Shown here: piece by piece, positions 25,815-34,469 of the stretch | How the letters are laid out: the number at the start of each line of letters is the position of its first letter | Position numbering within the stretch: position 1 is the first letter of the stretch | Origin: JABWBD01 sp040768665 | GTDB lineage: Bacteria; Planctomycetota; Planctomycetia; Pirellulales; Thermoguttaceae | Assembly (NCBI GenBank): GCA_040768665.1 | Contig: JAXGMN010000011.1 | Coordinates: forward strand, 291,060 to 355,059 | Reading direction: 5' to 3' | DNA length: 64,000 nucleotides | Made by a program: the position numbers and the translations under genes | The notes under the pieces: model-generated | Databases searched by the model: none | What the model was told of the DNA's origin: nothing | What the model saw: the letters and a program-made list of their open reading frames with translations, nothing else

Positions 25815-28154
25815 ATGTTCAGAAAACCGCGTCAGAAAACAAGAAGAACTTTCTACCATTCCTTCCGGACTACGTGGGCACTTGTCGGCTTCGCCGTACT
25901 CCTTGCCTGGCAGTTCCCCATCGTGGCACGTGCTGGGGGCGGAAGCGATCCGAGCGGGATCGCCTTGCCGCGGATCATTGCCCATCGCGGGGCGTCGGCC
26001 GAAAGACCGGAATCCACGCTCAGTGCGATTGAGCGGGCCATCGAGCTGGGGGCGCACGCGGTCGAGATCGATGTCCGAACGAGCAGCGACGGCGTGTTAT
26101 TTCTGTTGCACGATTCGACCCTCGACCGCACGACCAACGGCACCGGCCGCGCCGGCCAGCGGACCATGGCCGAACTGAAAGAACTGGATGCCGGCGGCCA
26201 GTTTGACGAAGCCTACCGCGGCGAGCGGATCCCCACGCTCGCCGAAGCGCTGGCGTTGTGCCGCGGCAAGATCGATGTGCTGCTCGACCTGAAAGAAGAC
26301 GGCGAAGAGTATGCGAAAGCCGTGGCGTCCGACGTGCAGACTCATGGCGAGCCTGAGCGGACCACCGTTGGCGTGCGGAGTGTCGAGCAGGCTCGCCGCT
26401 TTCGCGTTCTGCTGCCTCGCTCGCCGCAATTGGGATTTGTCCCGGATCCGGAAAGCGTCGTGCCGTTTCTGGAAGGGGGCGTCGACATGATCCGCCTCTG
26501 GCCGAAGTGGCTGACCGCCGCTGCCGGCCCGTCGCTTGTCGAGCGAGTTCGCTCCCGCGGCGCCGGGCTGCAACTGAACGGGACCGTGGGCACACCGCAG
26601 GATGTGCTGCCGCTAGTCAAGCACCGCCCCGATGCGATCTTGATTGACGACCCGGCCACGTTGAAGGCTACTCTCGCCGCGTGGCAGCGGCACGCCCGCC
26701 AGTTCGAACGTTTGTCCGAGCGGGTTGCCTGGAGCTCAGCAGTGGAAGTGGTTCCCTGGCTTGCCGACCGTGGAGCTGCAAGTTTCTTGAACCGCGATTA
26801 CAGCATGCTCGAGCTGCCGGAGCCGTTGCGCGGGCAGCCCAGGTTGATGTTTGCGGGCGGTGAGGGGGACCGGGTCGAACTGCAGTTCGCGAAGCCCGCC
26901 GTCGTCTTTGCCGCATTCGAGTACAATCGCACCGAAGCCTGGACTTTCCCCGACGGCCGATCTCCGCGCGAGTTCGGCTGGCGGCTCTTCAAGAAGGGTG
27001 GCTATCGGGGCACGAGCAACGGCTCGGTGGACGGCAAGCCGCACTATGCCGATGTCTACTGCCGCAGTTTCCGGTCCGGCGAGGAGCTTGGCGGTTTGCC
27101 GCCTTGGTGGCTGTGCCTGGCAATCGTCGAGCCGGAGACCGCGGCCGGTGTGCCGGGATTCAGCGGCGCGGCGGACCCGCCCGCCGGCGAACCGTACCTT
27201 TACAGCCGTTGGGCAACGCGGCTGCGACCGCTGCACGTGCCCGGGTTCGAAAACGCGGAGCAGTGGACCGCGTGGCAGCGAGGGATGCGCGAGGAATTTC
27301 GCCGCCGGCTCGTCTTCGCGTACGATGCGCCGGCAACCTTTGCCCGGGCCGGCGAGGCCGTCCGGCGCGAGAGATTTACGCAGCAGGAATGGCACGTCCT
27401 CAGCGGAGGAAAACGACTCTTCCGCTTCTTCCGGCTCGAACCGGACGGCAAGCCTGCTTCCGCGAAAGCGCGCCGGCCGACGATCGTCTGTTTCATGGGA
27501 CACGGTAAGATCCGTCAGGTCCTGGAGGAACGTGACAGCTACCAGCACGCCTGTGCCGCCCGTTTCGCCGAGCGGGGCTATCTTGTTTTCGCGATGGAGA
27601 ACGTCGGCATGGAGCCCGACCGCGACACGCACGGCGAACTGGACCGCCTTCTCCGTTTGGACGGCTACAGTTGGTACGGCCTGCTGTTCGCCCACCAGCA
27701 GATGCTCCTGGACCACGTCTTTGCCGATGCGACGGTCGACGCGGCGAACGTGGGCGTGACGGGCGTTTCGACCGGCGGTTTGCTGGCGTTGTCGGCGGTG
27801 GCGATGGACCCGCACGTCGCAGCGGCCTCCGTGCAAGGGATCTTTGGAAGCATGCGGATCTCTTTCATTCGCGATCGCGACCGGCACTGCGCCTGCGGTG
27901 CCATTGCGGGGCTGCTGCCCGAATTCGACCTGCCCGAGCTGGCCCTTCTTGCCGCACCGCGCCCGTTGCACATCTCGAACGCGTCGCGCGACGGCTTTGG
28001 TCCCGAAGAGGCCGAACGATGTGTGCGACAGGTCAGCCCCGCTTATGTGAAGGCAGGCGGCAAAGCACCGCTTTTCACCGTGCCGCCCGGCGGGCACGAG
28101 TACGCCTTCGAACCCGCGGTCGAGTTTTTTGAGAGCACGATTGGCCGGCCTTAG
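25815..28154 (+). CDS. Glycerophosphodiester phosphodiesterase/alpha-beta hydrolase fusion
   Basis: 779 aa; ATG chosen for an AGGAGGT site 4 bp upstream. After a signal-like hydrophobic segment (WALVGFAVLLAWQF), residues about 50-290 are a GDPD domain with the catalytic IIAHRGASAERPESTL, a metal Glu/Asp pair in AVEIDV and His in LLHDSTLDRTTNG. A linker region follows. The last third is an alpha/beta hydrolase of the dienelactone-hydrolase/acetyl-xylan-esterase type, with GVSTGG (Ser), an Asp in SNASRDG and His in PPGGHEYAF. Probably an exported bifunctional esterase. Confidence 0.85.
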   Translation: MFRKPRQKTRRTFYHSFRTTWALVGFAVLLAWQFPIVARAGGGSDPSGIALPRIIAHRGASAERPESTLSAIERAIELGAHAVEIDVRTSSDGVLFLLHDSTLDRTTNGTGRAGQRTMAELKELDAGGQFDEAYRGERIPTLAEALALCRGKIDVLLDLKEDGEEYAKAVASDVQTHGEPERTTVGVRSVEQARRFRVLLPRSPQLGFVPDPESVVPFLEGGVDMIRLWPKWLTAAAGPSLVERVRSRGAGLQLNGTVGTPQDVLPLVKHRPDAILIDDPATLKATLAAWQRHARQFERLSERVAWSSAVEVVPWLADRGAASFLNRDYSMLELPEPLRGQPRLMFAGGEGDRVELQFAKPAVVFAAFEYNRTEAWTFPDGRSPREFGWRLFKKGGYRGTSNGSVDGKPHYADVYCRSFRSGEELGGLPPWWLCLAIVEPETAAGVPGFSGAADPPAGEPYLYSRWATRLRPLHVPGFENAEQWTAWQRGMREEFRRRLVFAYDAPATFARAGEAVRRERFTQQEWHVLSGGKRLFRFFRLEPDGKPASAKARRPTIVCFMGHGKIRQVLEERDSYQHACAARFAERGYLVFAMENVGMEPDRDTHGELDRLLRLDGYSWYGLLFAHQQMLLDHVFADATVDAANVGVTGVSTGGLLALSAVAMDPHVAAASVQGIFGSMRISFIRDRDRHCACGAIAGLLPEFDLPELALLAAPRPLHISNASRDGFGPEEAERCVRQVSPAYVKAGGKAPLFTVPPGGHEYAFEPAVEFFESTIGRP

Positions 28155-28240
28155 CCGGCGTTGGATTCCGATGCGAATCCCGAGTGGACCATTTCCGGCT
28201 TGCACCTGCACGACTTGCGTGCGAATGGGAAATCCTTGGA

Positions 28241-28918
28241 TCAGCGTGCAGGTTCGGGTGAGTGCGCGCGCGGCAGGAACTGCGGTGCCGTGACTCCCAT
28301 GGATACGTAGATGCTCATCAACGCTTCCATGCTCACATCGGCAGGTTTTACCATTTCCGCGGGGACGAAGAAAAGGCCGCCTCCGACCGGGACGGGGGCG
28401 GTAGGGACGATGACGATATGGCAGTCCCGGCCGTCGACGCGGAACCGCTCGGGCGACACCAACAGAGCGAGGATGCCGACGCCGGTCGTTTCGCCGAAGT
28501 AGCAGAAGACAGCCCTCATCCCCTTGAGATTGTCGTCACCCTTCTTGTCGACCATGCCGACGAGTTGTTTCGAGGTGCCGTACACGCTGCCGATGATCGG
28601 AATCCGCTGAACCGTGGCGTCCAGCAGGCGTTGAAAGAGGTTTTTGGCGCCCGCTTCGGCTGCGGCGCCGATCAGGAAAATCAATGTCAGAACCAGCGCT
28701 GCGCCGACCGCGTAGGCGGCGGTGTCGTTTGTCGCGAAGCGGAGTCCCAAACCGCGAAGGGCCTGACCGACCACGGTGCTTGGCCCGAGGAATCGGGAGA
28801 CGAATGCGCCCACCCAGGCCACGACCGCGACCGTAATCACCACCGGCAGTATGGCGATGATTCCGGCGACAAACCACCTCGCCGCACGACGGAATGTCAC
28901 GTCAATGAGCCAACCCAT
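28241..28918 (-). CDS. DUF502 family membrane protein
   Basis: 225 aa. Two transmembrane segments are visible (VAGIIAILPVVITVAVVAWV and AAYAVGAALVLTLIFLIGAA), followed by the conserved IPIIGSVYGTSKQLV region and PTAPVPVGGGLFFVPAEMV typical of DUF502. Function is unknown in the family. The GAGGGAG ribosome-binding site and start codon region lie in the first copy of the 128-bp tandem repeat. Confidence 0.88.
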   Translation of the reverse strand: MGWLIDVTFRRAARWFVAGIIAILPVVITVAVVAWVGAFVSRFLGPSTVVGQALRGLGLRFATNDTAAYAVGAALVLTLIFLIGAAAEAGAKNLFQRLLDATVQRIPIIGSVYGTSKQLVGMVDKKGDDNLKGMRAVFCYFGETTGVGILALLVSPERFRVDGRDCHIVIVPTAPVPVGGGLFFVPAEMVKPADVSMEALMSIYVSMGVTAPQFLPRAHSPEPAR

Positions 28919-29173
28919 GCTTTGTCACTCCCTCGGTTCGGATGTTTCGATGTGCCGGACGGTCCCGAGCGCCGCACTGCTTGGAGTTGTCGGAAGCCGG
29001 TTTGGATGGAAAACGGATTCAACTCCAAGCAGTGCCACACGATCATGGTTTGTCACTCCCTCGGTTCGGATGTTTCGATGTGCCGGATGGTCCCGAGCGC
29101 CGCACTGCTTGGAATTGTGGGGAAGCCGATTGGGATGGAAAACGGATTCAACTCCAAGCAGTGCCACACGATC
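28917..29173. repeat. Tandem pair of 128-bp repeats, each with a hairpin
   Basis: Two copies with period 128 bp (28917-29044 and 29045-29173), about 95% identical. Each contains an inverted pair gcactgcttggagttg and caactccaagcagtgc (16 bp; the second copy has one mismatch). Read on the minus strand, each copy begins GAGGGAGTGACAAA-CATG at its left end, that is, a ribosome-binding site plus ATG. Confidence 0.92.
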
Positions 29174-29205
29174 GCTGTTCGAGGCCTACGGCGTTGCAGG
29201 CACTT

Positions 29206-30288
29206 TCAGTCTCCAAGAGAAACGCCCAAGGCACGTGCCGTGCGCACAAAGCCTCCTGTGACAGGCACCGTCTTCAGCCGCCCGATGGCATCCGTGATCT
29301 TCACTGAGGACACGTGGGAGCCCTGGTAGGCTACCATTTCGCCATATCTGCCGGCGGCAATCAGTTCGACGGCTTCGGCACCGAAGATCGTACAGAGCGC
29401 GCGGTCGAAATTCGTGGGGCTGCCGCCGCGTTGCAGGTGCCCCAGAACACAGGCGCGGGCTTCTTTGCCCGTGCGCTTCTCGACTTCCGCGGCCACGATC
29501 GTGGCGATGCCGCCCAGGCGGGCTTCGCGGTTGGCGACCTGGTCTGCCGCCGTGACGAACTCGCCTCCTTTCTCCCGGGCGCCCTCCGCCACGATGACCA
29601 GCGTGAAGTGCTTGTCCGCAAGCTCGCGCTCCTGGATCTTGGCGCAAATGCTGTCGTAGGTGAATGGAATCTCCGGAATCAGGATCACGTCGGCGCCGCC
29701 GGCGACGCCCGCATAGAGGGCGATCCAACCGGCGTAGCGGCCCATGACTTCCAGCACCATGACGCGGTTGTGGCTTTCGGCCGTGGTATGGAGGCGGTCG
29801 AGCGCATCGGTGGCGCAGGCTACCGCCGAGTCGAACCCGAAGGTCATCACGGTGGCTTCCAGGTCGTTGTCGATGGTCTTGGGCACGCCCACCAGGGGAA
29901 CGCCGCTTTCGAACAACTGCTGGCCGATGCTCAAGGAGCCGTCGCCGCCGATGCTCACCAGGCCGTGGATGTTCAGTTTCTTCATGCCCGCCTTGACGCC
30001 ATCGATCAATTCCTGCGGCAACCGGCGGGTCTCTCCGTGGCCTACCTTTGCGGAGAATCGGCCGCGATTGGCGGTGCCGAGAATGGTGCCACCGCGGGTC
30101 AGTAGCCCACCGAGCTTCTGATAGTCCAGTCCTATATAGCGCTGCGGTTCCAGAATGCCCTCGTAGCCGCCGAGGAAACCGATTGCCTCCCAGCCGCGTT
30201 TGGCGGCCGCCTTGGCCACGGCGCGGATCACGGCGTTCAACCCCGGGCAGTCGCCACCGCCGGTTACAATCCCGATACGTTCAGTCAT
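29206..30288 (-). CDS. pfkA: 6-phosphofructokinase (ATP- or PPi-dependent)
   Basis: 360 aa; GGAGG precedes the ATG. Phosphorylates fructose-6-phosphate. The N-terminal GIVTGGGDCPGLNAVIRA, the IGGDGS motif (114-118) and PKTIDND (136-142), and LEVMGRYAGWIAL are clear. GGDG favours ATP use, whereas Lys in PKTIDND is the residue often linked to PPi-dependent enzymes; this combination belongs to the mixed group III PFKs, so the phosphoryl donor is uncertain. It lies beside polyphosphate kinase 2 on the same strand. Confidence 0.92.
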   Translation of the reverse strand: MTERIGIVTGGGDCPGLNAVIRAVAKAAAKRGWEAIGFLGGYEGILEPQRYIGLDYQKLGGLLTRGGTILGTANRGRFSAKVGHGETRRLPQELIDGVKAGMKKLNIHGLVSIGGDGSLSIGQQLFESGVPLVGVPKTIDNDLEATVMTFGFDSAVACATDALDRLHTTAESHNRVMVLEVMGRYAGWIALYAGVAGGADVILIPEIPFTYDSICAKIQERELADKHFTLVIVAEGAREKGGEFVTAADQVANREARLGGIATIVAAEVEKRTGKEARACVLGHLQRGGSPTNFDRALCTIFGAEAVELIAAGRYGEMVAYQGSHVSSVKITDAIGRLKTVPVTGGFVRTARALGVSLGD

Positions 30289-30338
30289 GATCTTCCTCCC
30301 TGATGGTTTCGTTGTTGATGGCTTGTGTCACTTTGTGA

Positions 30339-31148
30339 TCAGTACTTCTCCGGCACAAAGCGCCTGCCTTCCAGCGAGGCCTGGTCGTCATACTTGTCTT
30401 TGTTGGACCGCTTTGGCAGCTTCACTTTCTTCTGCGGCACCTCCTCGTAGGGGATCAGGCTCAACAGATGGGCGATGCAGTTCAGGCGGGCCCGCTTCTT
30501 GTCGTCGGACCGCACGATGTACCACGGGGCGTGCTCGGTGTCGGTGGCTTCCAGCATCGCATCCCGGGCGCGAGAATAATCGTACCAGCGGGTCCACGAC
30601 TCGACGTCCATGGGGCTGAGCTTCCACTGGCGCATCGGGTCGTCGATGCGGGCCTCGAACCGCCGCTGCTGCTCCTTCTTGCTCACCTCCAGCCAGAACT
30701 TGATCAGGATGATTCCGCTGTCGACGATGTACTTCTCGGCGACCGGGCAGTTCCGGAGAAACCGCTGGTATTCCTCCTCCGAGCAGAATCCCATCACGCG
30801 TTCGACGCCCGCCCGGTTGTACCAGCTTCGGTCGAAGATCACGAGCTCACCCGCCGCCGGGAAGTACTGCATGTAGCGCTGCAAGTACATCTGCGTCTTC
30901 TCGCGGTCGGACGGAGCCGGAAGCGCGACGAGCCGGAAGACCCGCGGGCTGACTCGTTCGGTGATCGCCTTGATCGTTCCGCCCTTGCCGGCCGCGTCGC
31001 GGCCCTCGAAGATCACCATCACCCGCAGGCCCTTGTGCTTCACCCAATCCTGAAGGCGGCAAAGCTCGGTTTGGAGCTTGCGGAGTTCCTTTTCGTATCG
31101 TTTGCCCTTCATCTTGGACCTGGTTTCTTCCGCGTCGATCGTTGCCAT
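30339..31148 (-). CDS. ppk2: Polyphosphate kinase 2
   Basis: 269 aa; a GGGAGGTGAGG site precedes the ATG. Transfers phosphate between polyphosphate and nucleotides. The Walker A motif FEGRDAAGKGG (47-57), Walker B-like LVIFDRSWYNRAGVE and the lid region with EARIDDPMRQWKLSPMD are the PPK2 signature, most like class I (NDP-phosphorylating). It stands 50 bp upstream of phosphofructokinase and 70 bp downstream of glgX, so phosphate-storage metabolism is encoded next to glycolysis. Confidence 0.94.
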   Translation of the reverse strand: MATIDAEETRSKMKGKRYEKELRKLQTELCRLQDWVKHKGLRVMVIFEGRDAAGKGGTIKAITERVSPRVFRLVALPAPSDREKTQMYLQRYMQYFPAAGELVIFDRSWYNRAGVERVMGFCSEEEYQRFLRNCPVAEKYIVDSGIILIKFWLEVSKKEQQRRFEARIDDPMRQWKLSPMDVESWTRWYDYSRARDAMLEATDTEHAPWYIVRSDDKKRARLNCIAHLLSLIPYEEVPQKKVKLPKRSNKDKYDDQASLEGRRFVPEKY

Positions 31149-31218
31149 AACCTCACCTCCCGGCTCATCGGGCCGGTGGAACGTTCGTCGACACCATTTT
31201 GGGGATTAGACCGCGTTG

Positions 31219-33312
31219 TCAACCCGCGGTCACGGGATTACGTTTTGCTGTCTCAAGGACGAGTATGACCATGGACCTCGGCGGGACCTGGTAGTGGTGA
31301 TCCGTCACCGGCGGGCCGCATCGCCATTGGCAAATATCTTCGGGCGATTCCCGCGAGGTATCGACCCATCGCCGCCACGGTCCCGGGCACTCCGCAGGCG
31401 CCGGCGGGAGTTCAAACTCCAACGGCTCCCAGTAGGCGTTAAGCATCCAGTGGAAAACCGCCCCCAACCGATGCGCTTTGGCTGTGGCGGCGAGACTGTG
31501 GGAGTGTTGTCCCCAATCAGGCCGGTCGAGCTTCACGCCGTGCCATTGAATGCGGGCGTTATCGAGGAACTCGATGAGCGTTGTATTGTGGTCCGTCGCG
31601 TCGCGATCGGGATCGAGACGGCAGGCCAAGAGGAGTTTCACGAACCGCCGCAATCCTGCATGTGTCTTGACCAGAGACCAGTCGAACCAACTGATTTCGT
31701 TGTCCTGGCAATAGGCGTTGTTGTTGCCTTTTTGCGTTCGACGGACCTCGTCGCCGGCCAGCAGCATCGGCGTGCCGACTGCCAACAGGTTGAGGGCCAA
31801 AAAGTTCTTGACCTGGCGATTGCGCAGGCGCTCAATCTCCGGATCGCTGCTCGGTCCTTCTATCCCGCAGTTCCAACTGGAGTTGTCGTCGGCCCCATCG
31901 CGGTTCTCTTCGCCGTTGGCCTCGTTGTGTTTCTCGTTGTAGGAGACCAGGTCGTTGAGCGTGAACCCGTCGTGGCACGTGACGAAGTTGATGCTTTGCT
32001 CCGGTTCCCGGGCCTTGTGGGCATAGAGGTCCGGGCTGGCTAGCAGTCGCGACGCTATGGCGGACACCATGCCGTCGTCGCCACGGAGGAACCGGCGGAC
32101 GTCGTCGCGAAACCTGCCGTTCCACTCTCGCCAGGAGTCGCCCACGAAGCTGCCGACCTGGTACAATCCGCCCGCGTCCCAGGCTTCGGCGATGAGCTTG
32201 GTTCCGGCAAGCGTGGGGTCGGATTCGATGTCCCAGAGTACCGGCGGGTTCACCAGGGGCTGGCCGGATTCGTCGCGGGAGAGAATCGAGGCCAGATCAA
32301 AGCGGAAACCGTCGACGTGCATTTCCGCGACCCAGTAGCGCAGGCTGTCGACGATCATCCTTCGGACCACCGGGTGGTTGGCGTTCAAGGTGTTGCCCGT
32401 GCCGGTATAGTTGCAGTACTGGGCACGATCCGATTGCAGGATATAGTAGGCGGAGTTTTCCAGCCCCCGGAAACAGAAGGTCGGCCCTTCGTGATTGCCC
32501 TCGGCCGTGTGATTGTAGACGACGTCGAGGATGACCTCGATTCCCGCGAGGTGCAGGGCTTTTATCATATCGCGGAACTCGTCAAGGGCGCTCAATGGAT
32601 CCGGCCGCGAGCTGTATCCCAGGTGCGGGGCGAAGAACGACACCGGGCAATAGCCCCAATAGTTTACCCGGCCCGGCGGGCAGTCCTGGGGATCGAACTG
32701 AAAGACAGGCAACAACTCGACGGCCGTGATCCCCAGGTCCTGCAAGTAGGGGATCTTTTCGATCAGGCCGGCATAGGTGCCTCGCTGGCGCGACGGAATA
32801 CCCGAGTTGGGATTCCGCGTGAAGCCTGCCACGTGCATTTCGTAGACGATGGTCTTGGCATAGGGGTGCCGCAACGGACGATCCCCTTCCCAATCGTATC
32901 CGCCCGGGTCGGTGACCACGCTTTTCATCGCCCGGTCCGCGTTGTCGCCGGGTTGTGAGGCCGCTCTGCGATCGTAGCCTCTCGGCACAGCCACGGCACG
33001 ACCGTAGGGATCCAAAAGTACGTACCGCGGATCGAACCTCAGCCCGCGAGCCGGATCAAACGGCCCATGGACTCGATACCCGTAGAGTTGTCCGGGCCTG
33101 ACTCCCGGAACCCATGCATGCCAATAGTGATAGGTCCGGTGGCTTTGCCGATCCAGGGAAATCAGGCGCGACGGCCGCTGGGCATCGTCCAAGTCGAACA
33201 AGAGCAACTCGACGTGGGAGGCGTTCTTTGAGTACAAGGCGAAGTTCACGCCGTCTTCGGTCACGGTGGCACCGAGAGGAAAACTGCTGCCGGTATCGAC
33301 GTCGCTGGTCAT
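31219..33312 (-). CDS. glgX: Glycogen debranching enzyme GlgX
   Basis: 697 aa. Hydrolyses alpha-1,6 branches of glycogen or amylopectin. An N-terminal CBM48 (FPLGATVTEDGVNFALYS) is followed by a GH13 catalytic barrel: DVVYNHTAEG, nucleophile D339 in VDGFRFDLAS, acid E376 in KLIAEAWD, and the third Asp in FVTCHDG. Full-length. It is the first of several alpha-glucan enzymes here and is separated from the universal stress protein gene by a hairpin repeat. Confidence 0.95.
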   Translation of the reverse strand: MTSDVDTGSSFPLGATVTEDGVNFALYSKNASHVELLLFDLDDAQRPSRLISLDRQSHRTYHYWHAWVPGVRPGQLYGYRVHGPFDPARGLRFDPRYVLLDPYGRAVAVPRGYDRRAASQPGDNADRAMKSVVTDPGGYDWEGDRPLRHPYAKTIVYEMHVAGFTRNPNSGIPSRQRGTYAGLIEKIPYLQDLGITAVELLPVFQFDPQDCPPGRVNYWGYCPVSFFAPHLGYSSRPDPLSALDEFRDMIKALHLAGIEVILDVVYNHTAEGNHEGPTFCFRGLENSAYYILQSDRAQYCNYTGTGNTLNANHPVVRRMIVDSLRYWVAEMHVDGFRFDLASILSRDESGQPLVNPPVLWDIESDPTLAGTKLIAEAWDAGGLYQVGSFVGDSWREWNGRFRDDVRRFLRGDDGMVSAIASRLLASPDLYAHKAREPEQSINFVTCHDGFTLNDLVSYNEKHNEANGEENRDGADDNSSWNCGIEGPSSDPEIERLRNRQVKNFLALNLLAVGTPMLLAGDEVRRTQKGNNNAYCQDNEISWFDWSLVKTHAGLRRFVKLLLACRLDPDRDATDHNTTLIEFLDNARIQWHGVKLDRPDWGQHSHSLAATAKAHRLGAVFHWMLNAYWEPLEFELPPAPAECPGPWRRWVDTSRESPEDICQWRCGPPVTDHHYQVPPRSMVILVLETAKRNPVTAG

Positions 33313-33330
33313 CGGATTTCACTTTCTTAG

Positions 33331-33428
33331 AGGCCCTAACAAAACGGGGACAGGCGCCTCGCGATTACGGCTGTTTTCGTGTCTTGCGAATGGTTGGTTC
33401 GGAGCCAGTCCCCGTTTTGTTAGGGCCT
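33331..33428. repeat. GGGGACAGGCACC-family inverted repeat, 33.3 kb
   Basis: Arms aggccctaacaaaacgggga and tccccgttttgttagggcct pair over 20 bp; the inner motif is caggcgcc. It ends 2 bp before the stop codon side of the stress protein gene, so it fills the whole gap and could terminate or attenuate transcription into glgX. Confidence 0.88.
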
Positions 33429-33429
33429 T

Positions 33430-34278
33430 TTAGCCGAGGAACGAGCCCACGGGCATGGTAAGCATCGGGCAATGGGCCTGCCGCAGCACCCGCTCCGTCG
33501 TGGATCCTCGCAGCGCGTCGAGAAAGCCGTGGCGGCCTTGCGTGGTCATGGCAACGAGATCGGCGGCGACTTTTGCCGCCATCTCGACGATGGTGTCCAC
33601 TACGTCGCCTTGCTTGGCGACGCGATCCCACTTCCACCCCGGGACTTCCGGAAGCTGAAGTTCCGGCATCCCGGAAGGATCTCCCACATGAAGCACCGTA
33701 ACGGTCCCGCCGGCCTCCGGAAGCGAAAGCATGAGACGCCGGGCCGCCTCGATCGCGGGCTCCGGGCTGGGCCGGCTCGCCACGGGAATCAGGATGCTCC
33801 TGAGCGCAACTTCTCCATCTTCCGGCCGCACGAAGCCCGCGGCGCCTTCCGGCACCAGGAGCGTCATCTCTCCGGAAGACCGTGCCAGCGGTTCTGCAAC
33901 CGACTTTCCCAGCCAAGTCGTTTTGCCGTCGCGGGTGTGGGTTGCCACGACGATCAGCTCCGCGGGATTTCTTTCCAACGATTTCAAGCACGACCTGGCC
34001 GGATCGCTGCCGGTTGCGGTAAGCCACCGAACGGAAATCTCCGGAATCGCCTCGCCCTTCGCGTTCTGCGCCCTCCACCGCTGGATCGTCGCGCGAACGT
34101 CGGGGAAATCCTCGGAAGGGGGAGACTCATCCGGGCTGACGCGCATCAACGTCAGGTTTGCCTCGGCAACACAGGCGATCCTCAGCGCGTGGACGAGCGC
34201 CGCCTCGCTCTCCTGGGAGCAATCCGTGGGGTGAAACACTTCGTGAATGCGAAGCCATCGGTCTACTGGTGAGGGCAT
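33430..34278 (-). CDS. Universal stress protein, tandem UspA domains
   Basis: 282 aa; ATG at 34278 begins the conserved strand (IHEVFHPTDCSQESEAALVHA). Two Usp domains: residues about 10-135, and about 145-282 (ILIPVASRPSPEPAIEAARR). The second has MTTQGRHGFLDALRGSTTERVLRQAHCPML, with the G-2x-G-9x-G(S/T) ATP-binding pattern. Such tandem proteins support survival under starvation or low oxygen. Hairpin repeats lie on both sides. Confidence 0.9.
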   Translation of the reverse strand: MPSPVDRWLRIHEVFHPTDCSQESEAALVHALRIACVAEANLTLMRVSPDESPPSEDFPDVRATIQRWRAQNAKGEAIPEISVRWLTATGSDPARSCLKSLERNPAELIVVATHTRDGKTTWLGKSVAEPLARSSGEMTLLVPEGAAGFVRPEDGEVALRSILIPVASRPSPEPAIEAARRLMLSLPEAGGTVTVLHVGDPSGMPELQLPEVPGWKWDRVAKQGDVVDTIVEMAAKVAADLVAMTTQGRHGFLDALRGSTTERVLRQAHCPMLTMPVGSFLG

Positions 34279-34317
34279 GGAACATAGCCTTTCGTGTGTC
34301 CGGCAGCCAGTTTCGCT

Positions 34318-34453
34318 GTGTCCGTCCGACCTTAGCTTAGAAGCCCTAACAAAACGGGGACAGGCACCCTCGCACTGCTCCCATTCTTGAGTTTGCCTGG
34401 GGATGACCGGGAGCCAGTCCCCGTTTTGTTCGTGTCTGTCCGACCTTATGCTT
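34318..34453. repeat. GGGGACAGGCACC-family hairpin flanked by direct duplications
   Basis: The hairpin occupies 34341-34430 (arms aagccctaacaaaacgggga / tccccgttttgtt). It is bounded by an imperfect direct repeat of about 21 bp: 34318-34338 (gtgtccgtccgaccttagctt) and 34432-34453 (gtgtctgtccgaccttatgct), as would be left by a duplication at insertion. Confidence 0.8.
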
Positions 34454-34469
34454 CGCCGGCCACTTGACG

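Noticed and set aside
28925..29167. 80-codon frame through the 128-bp tandem repeats
   Set aside because: Open only because the repeat unit has no stop in this frame; the translation is a near-duplicate of itself and not protein-like.
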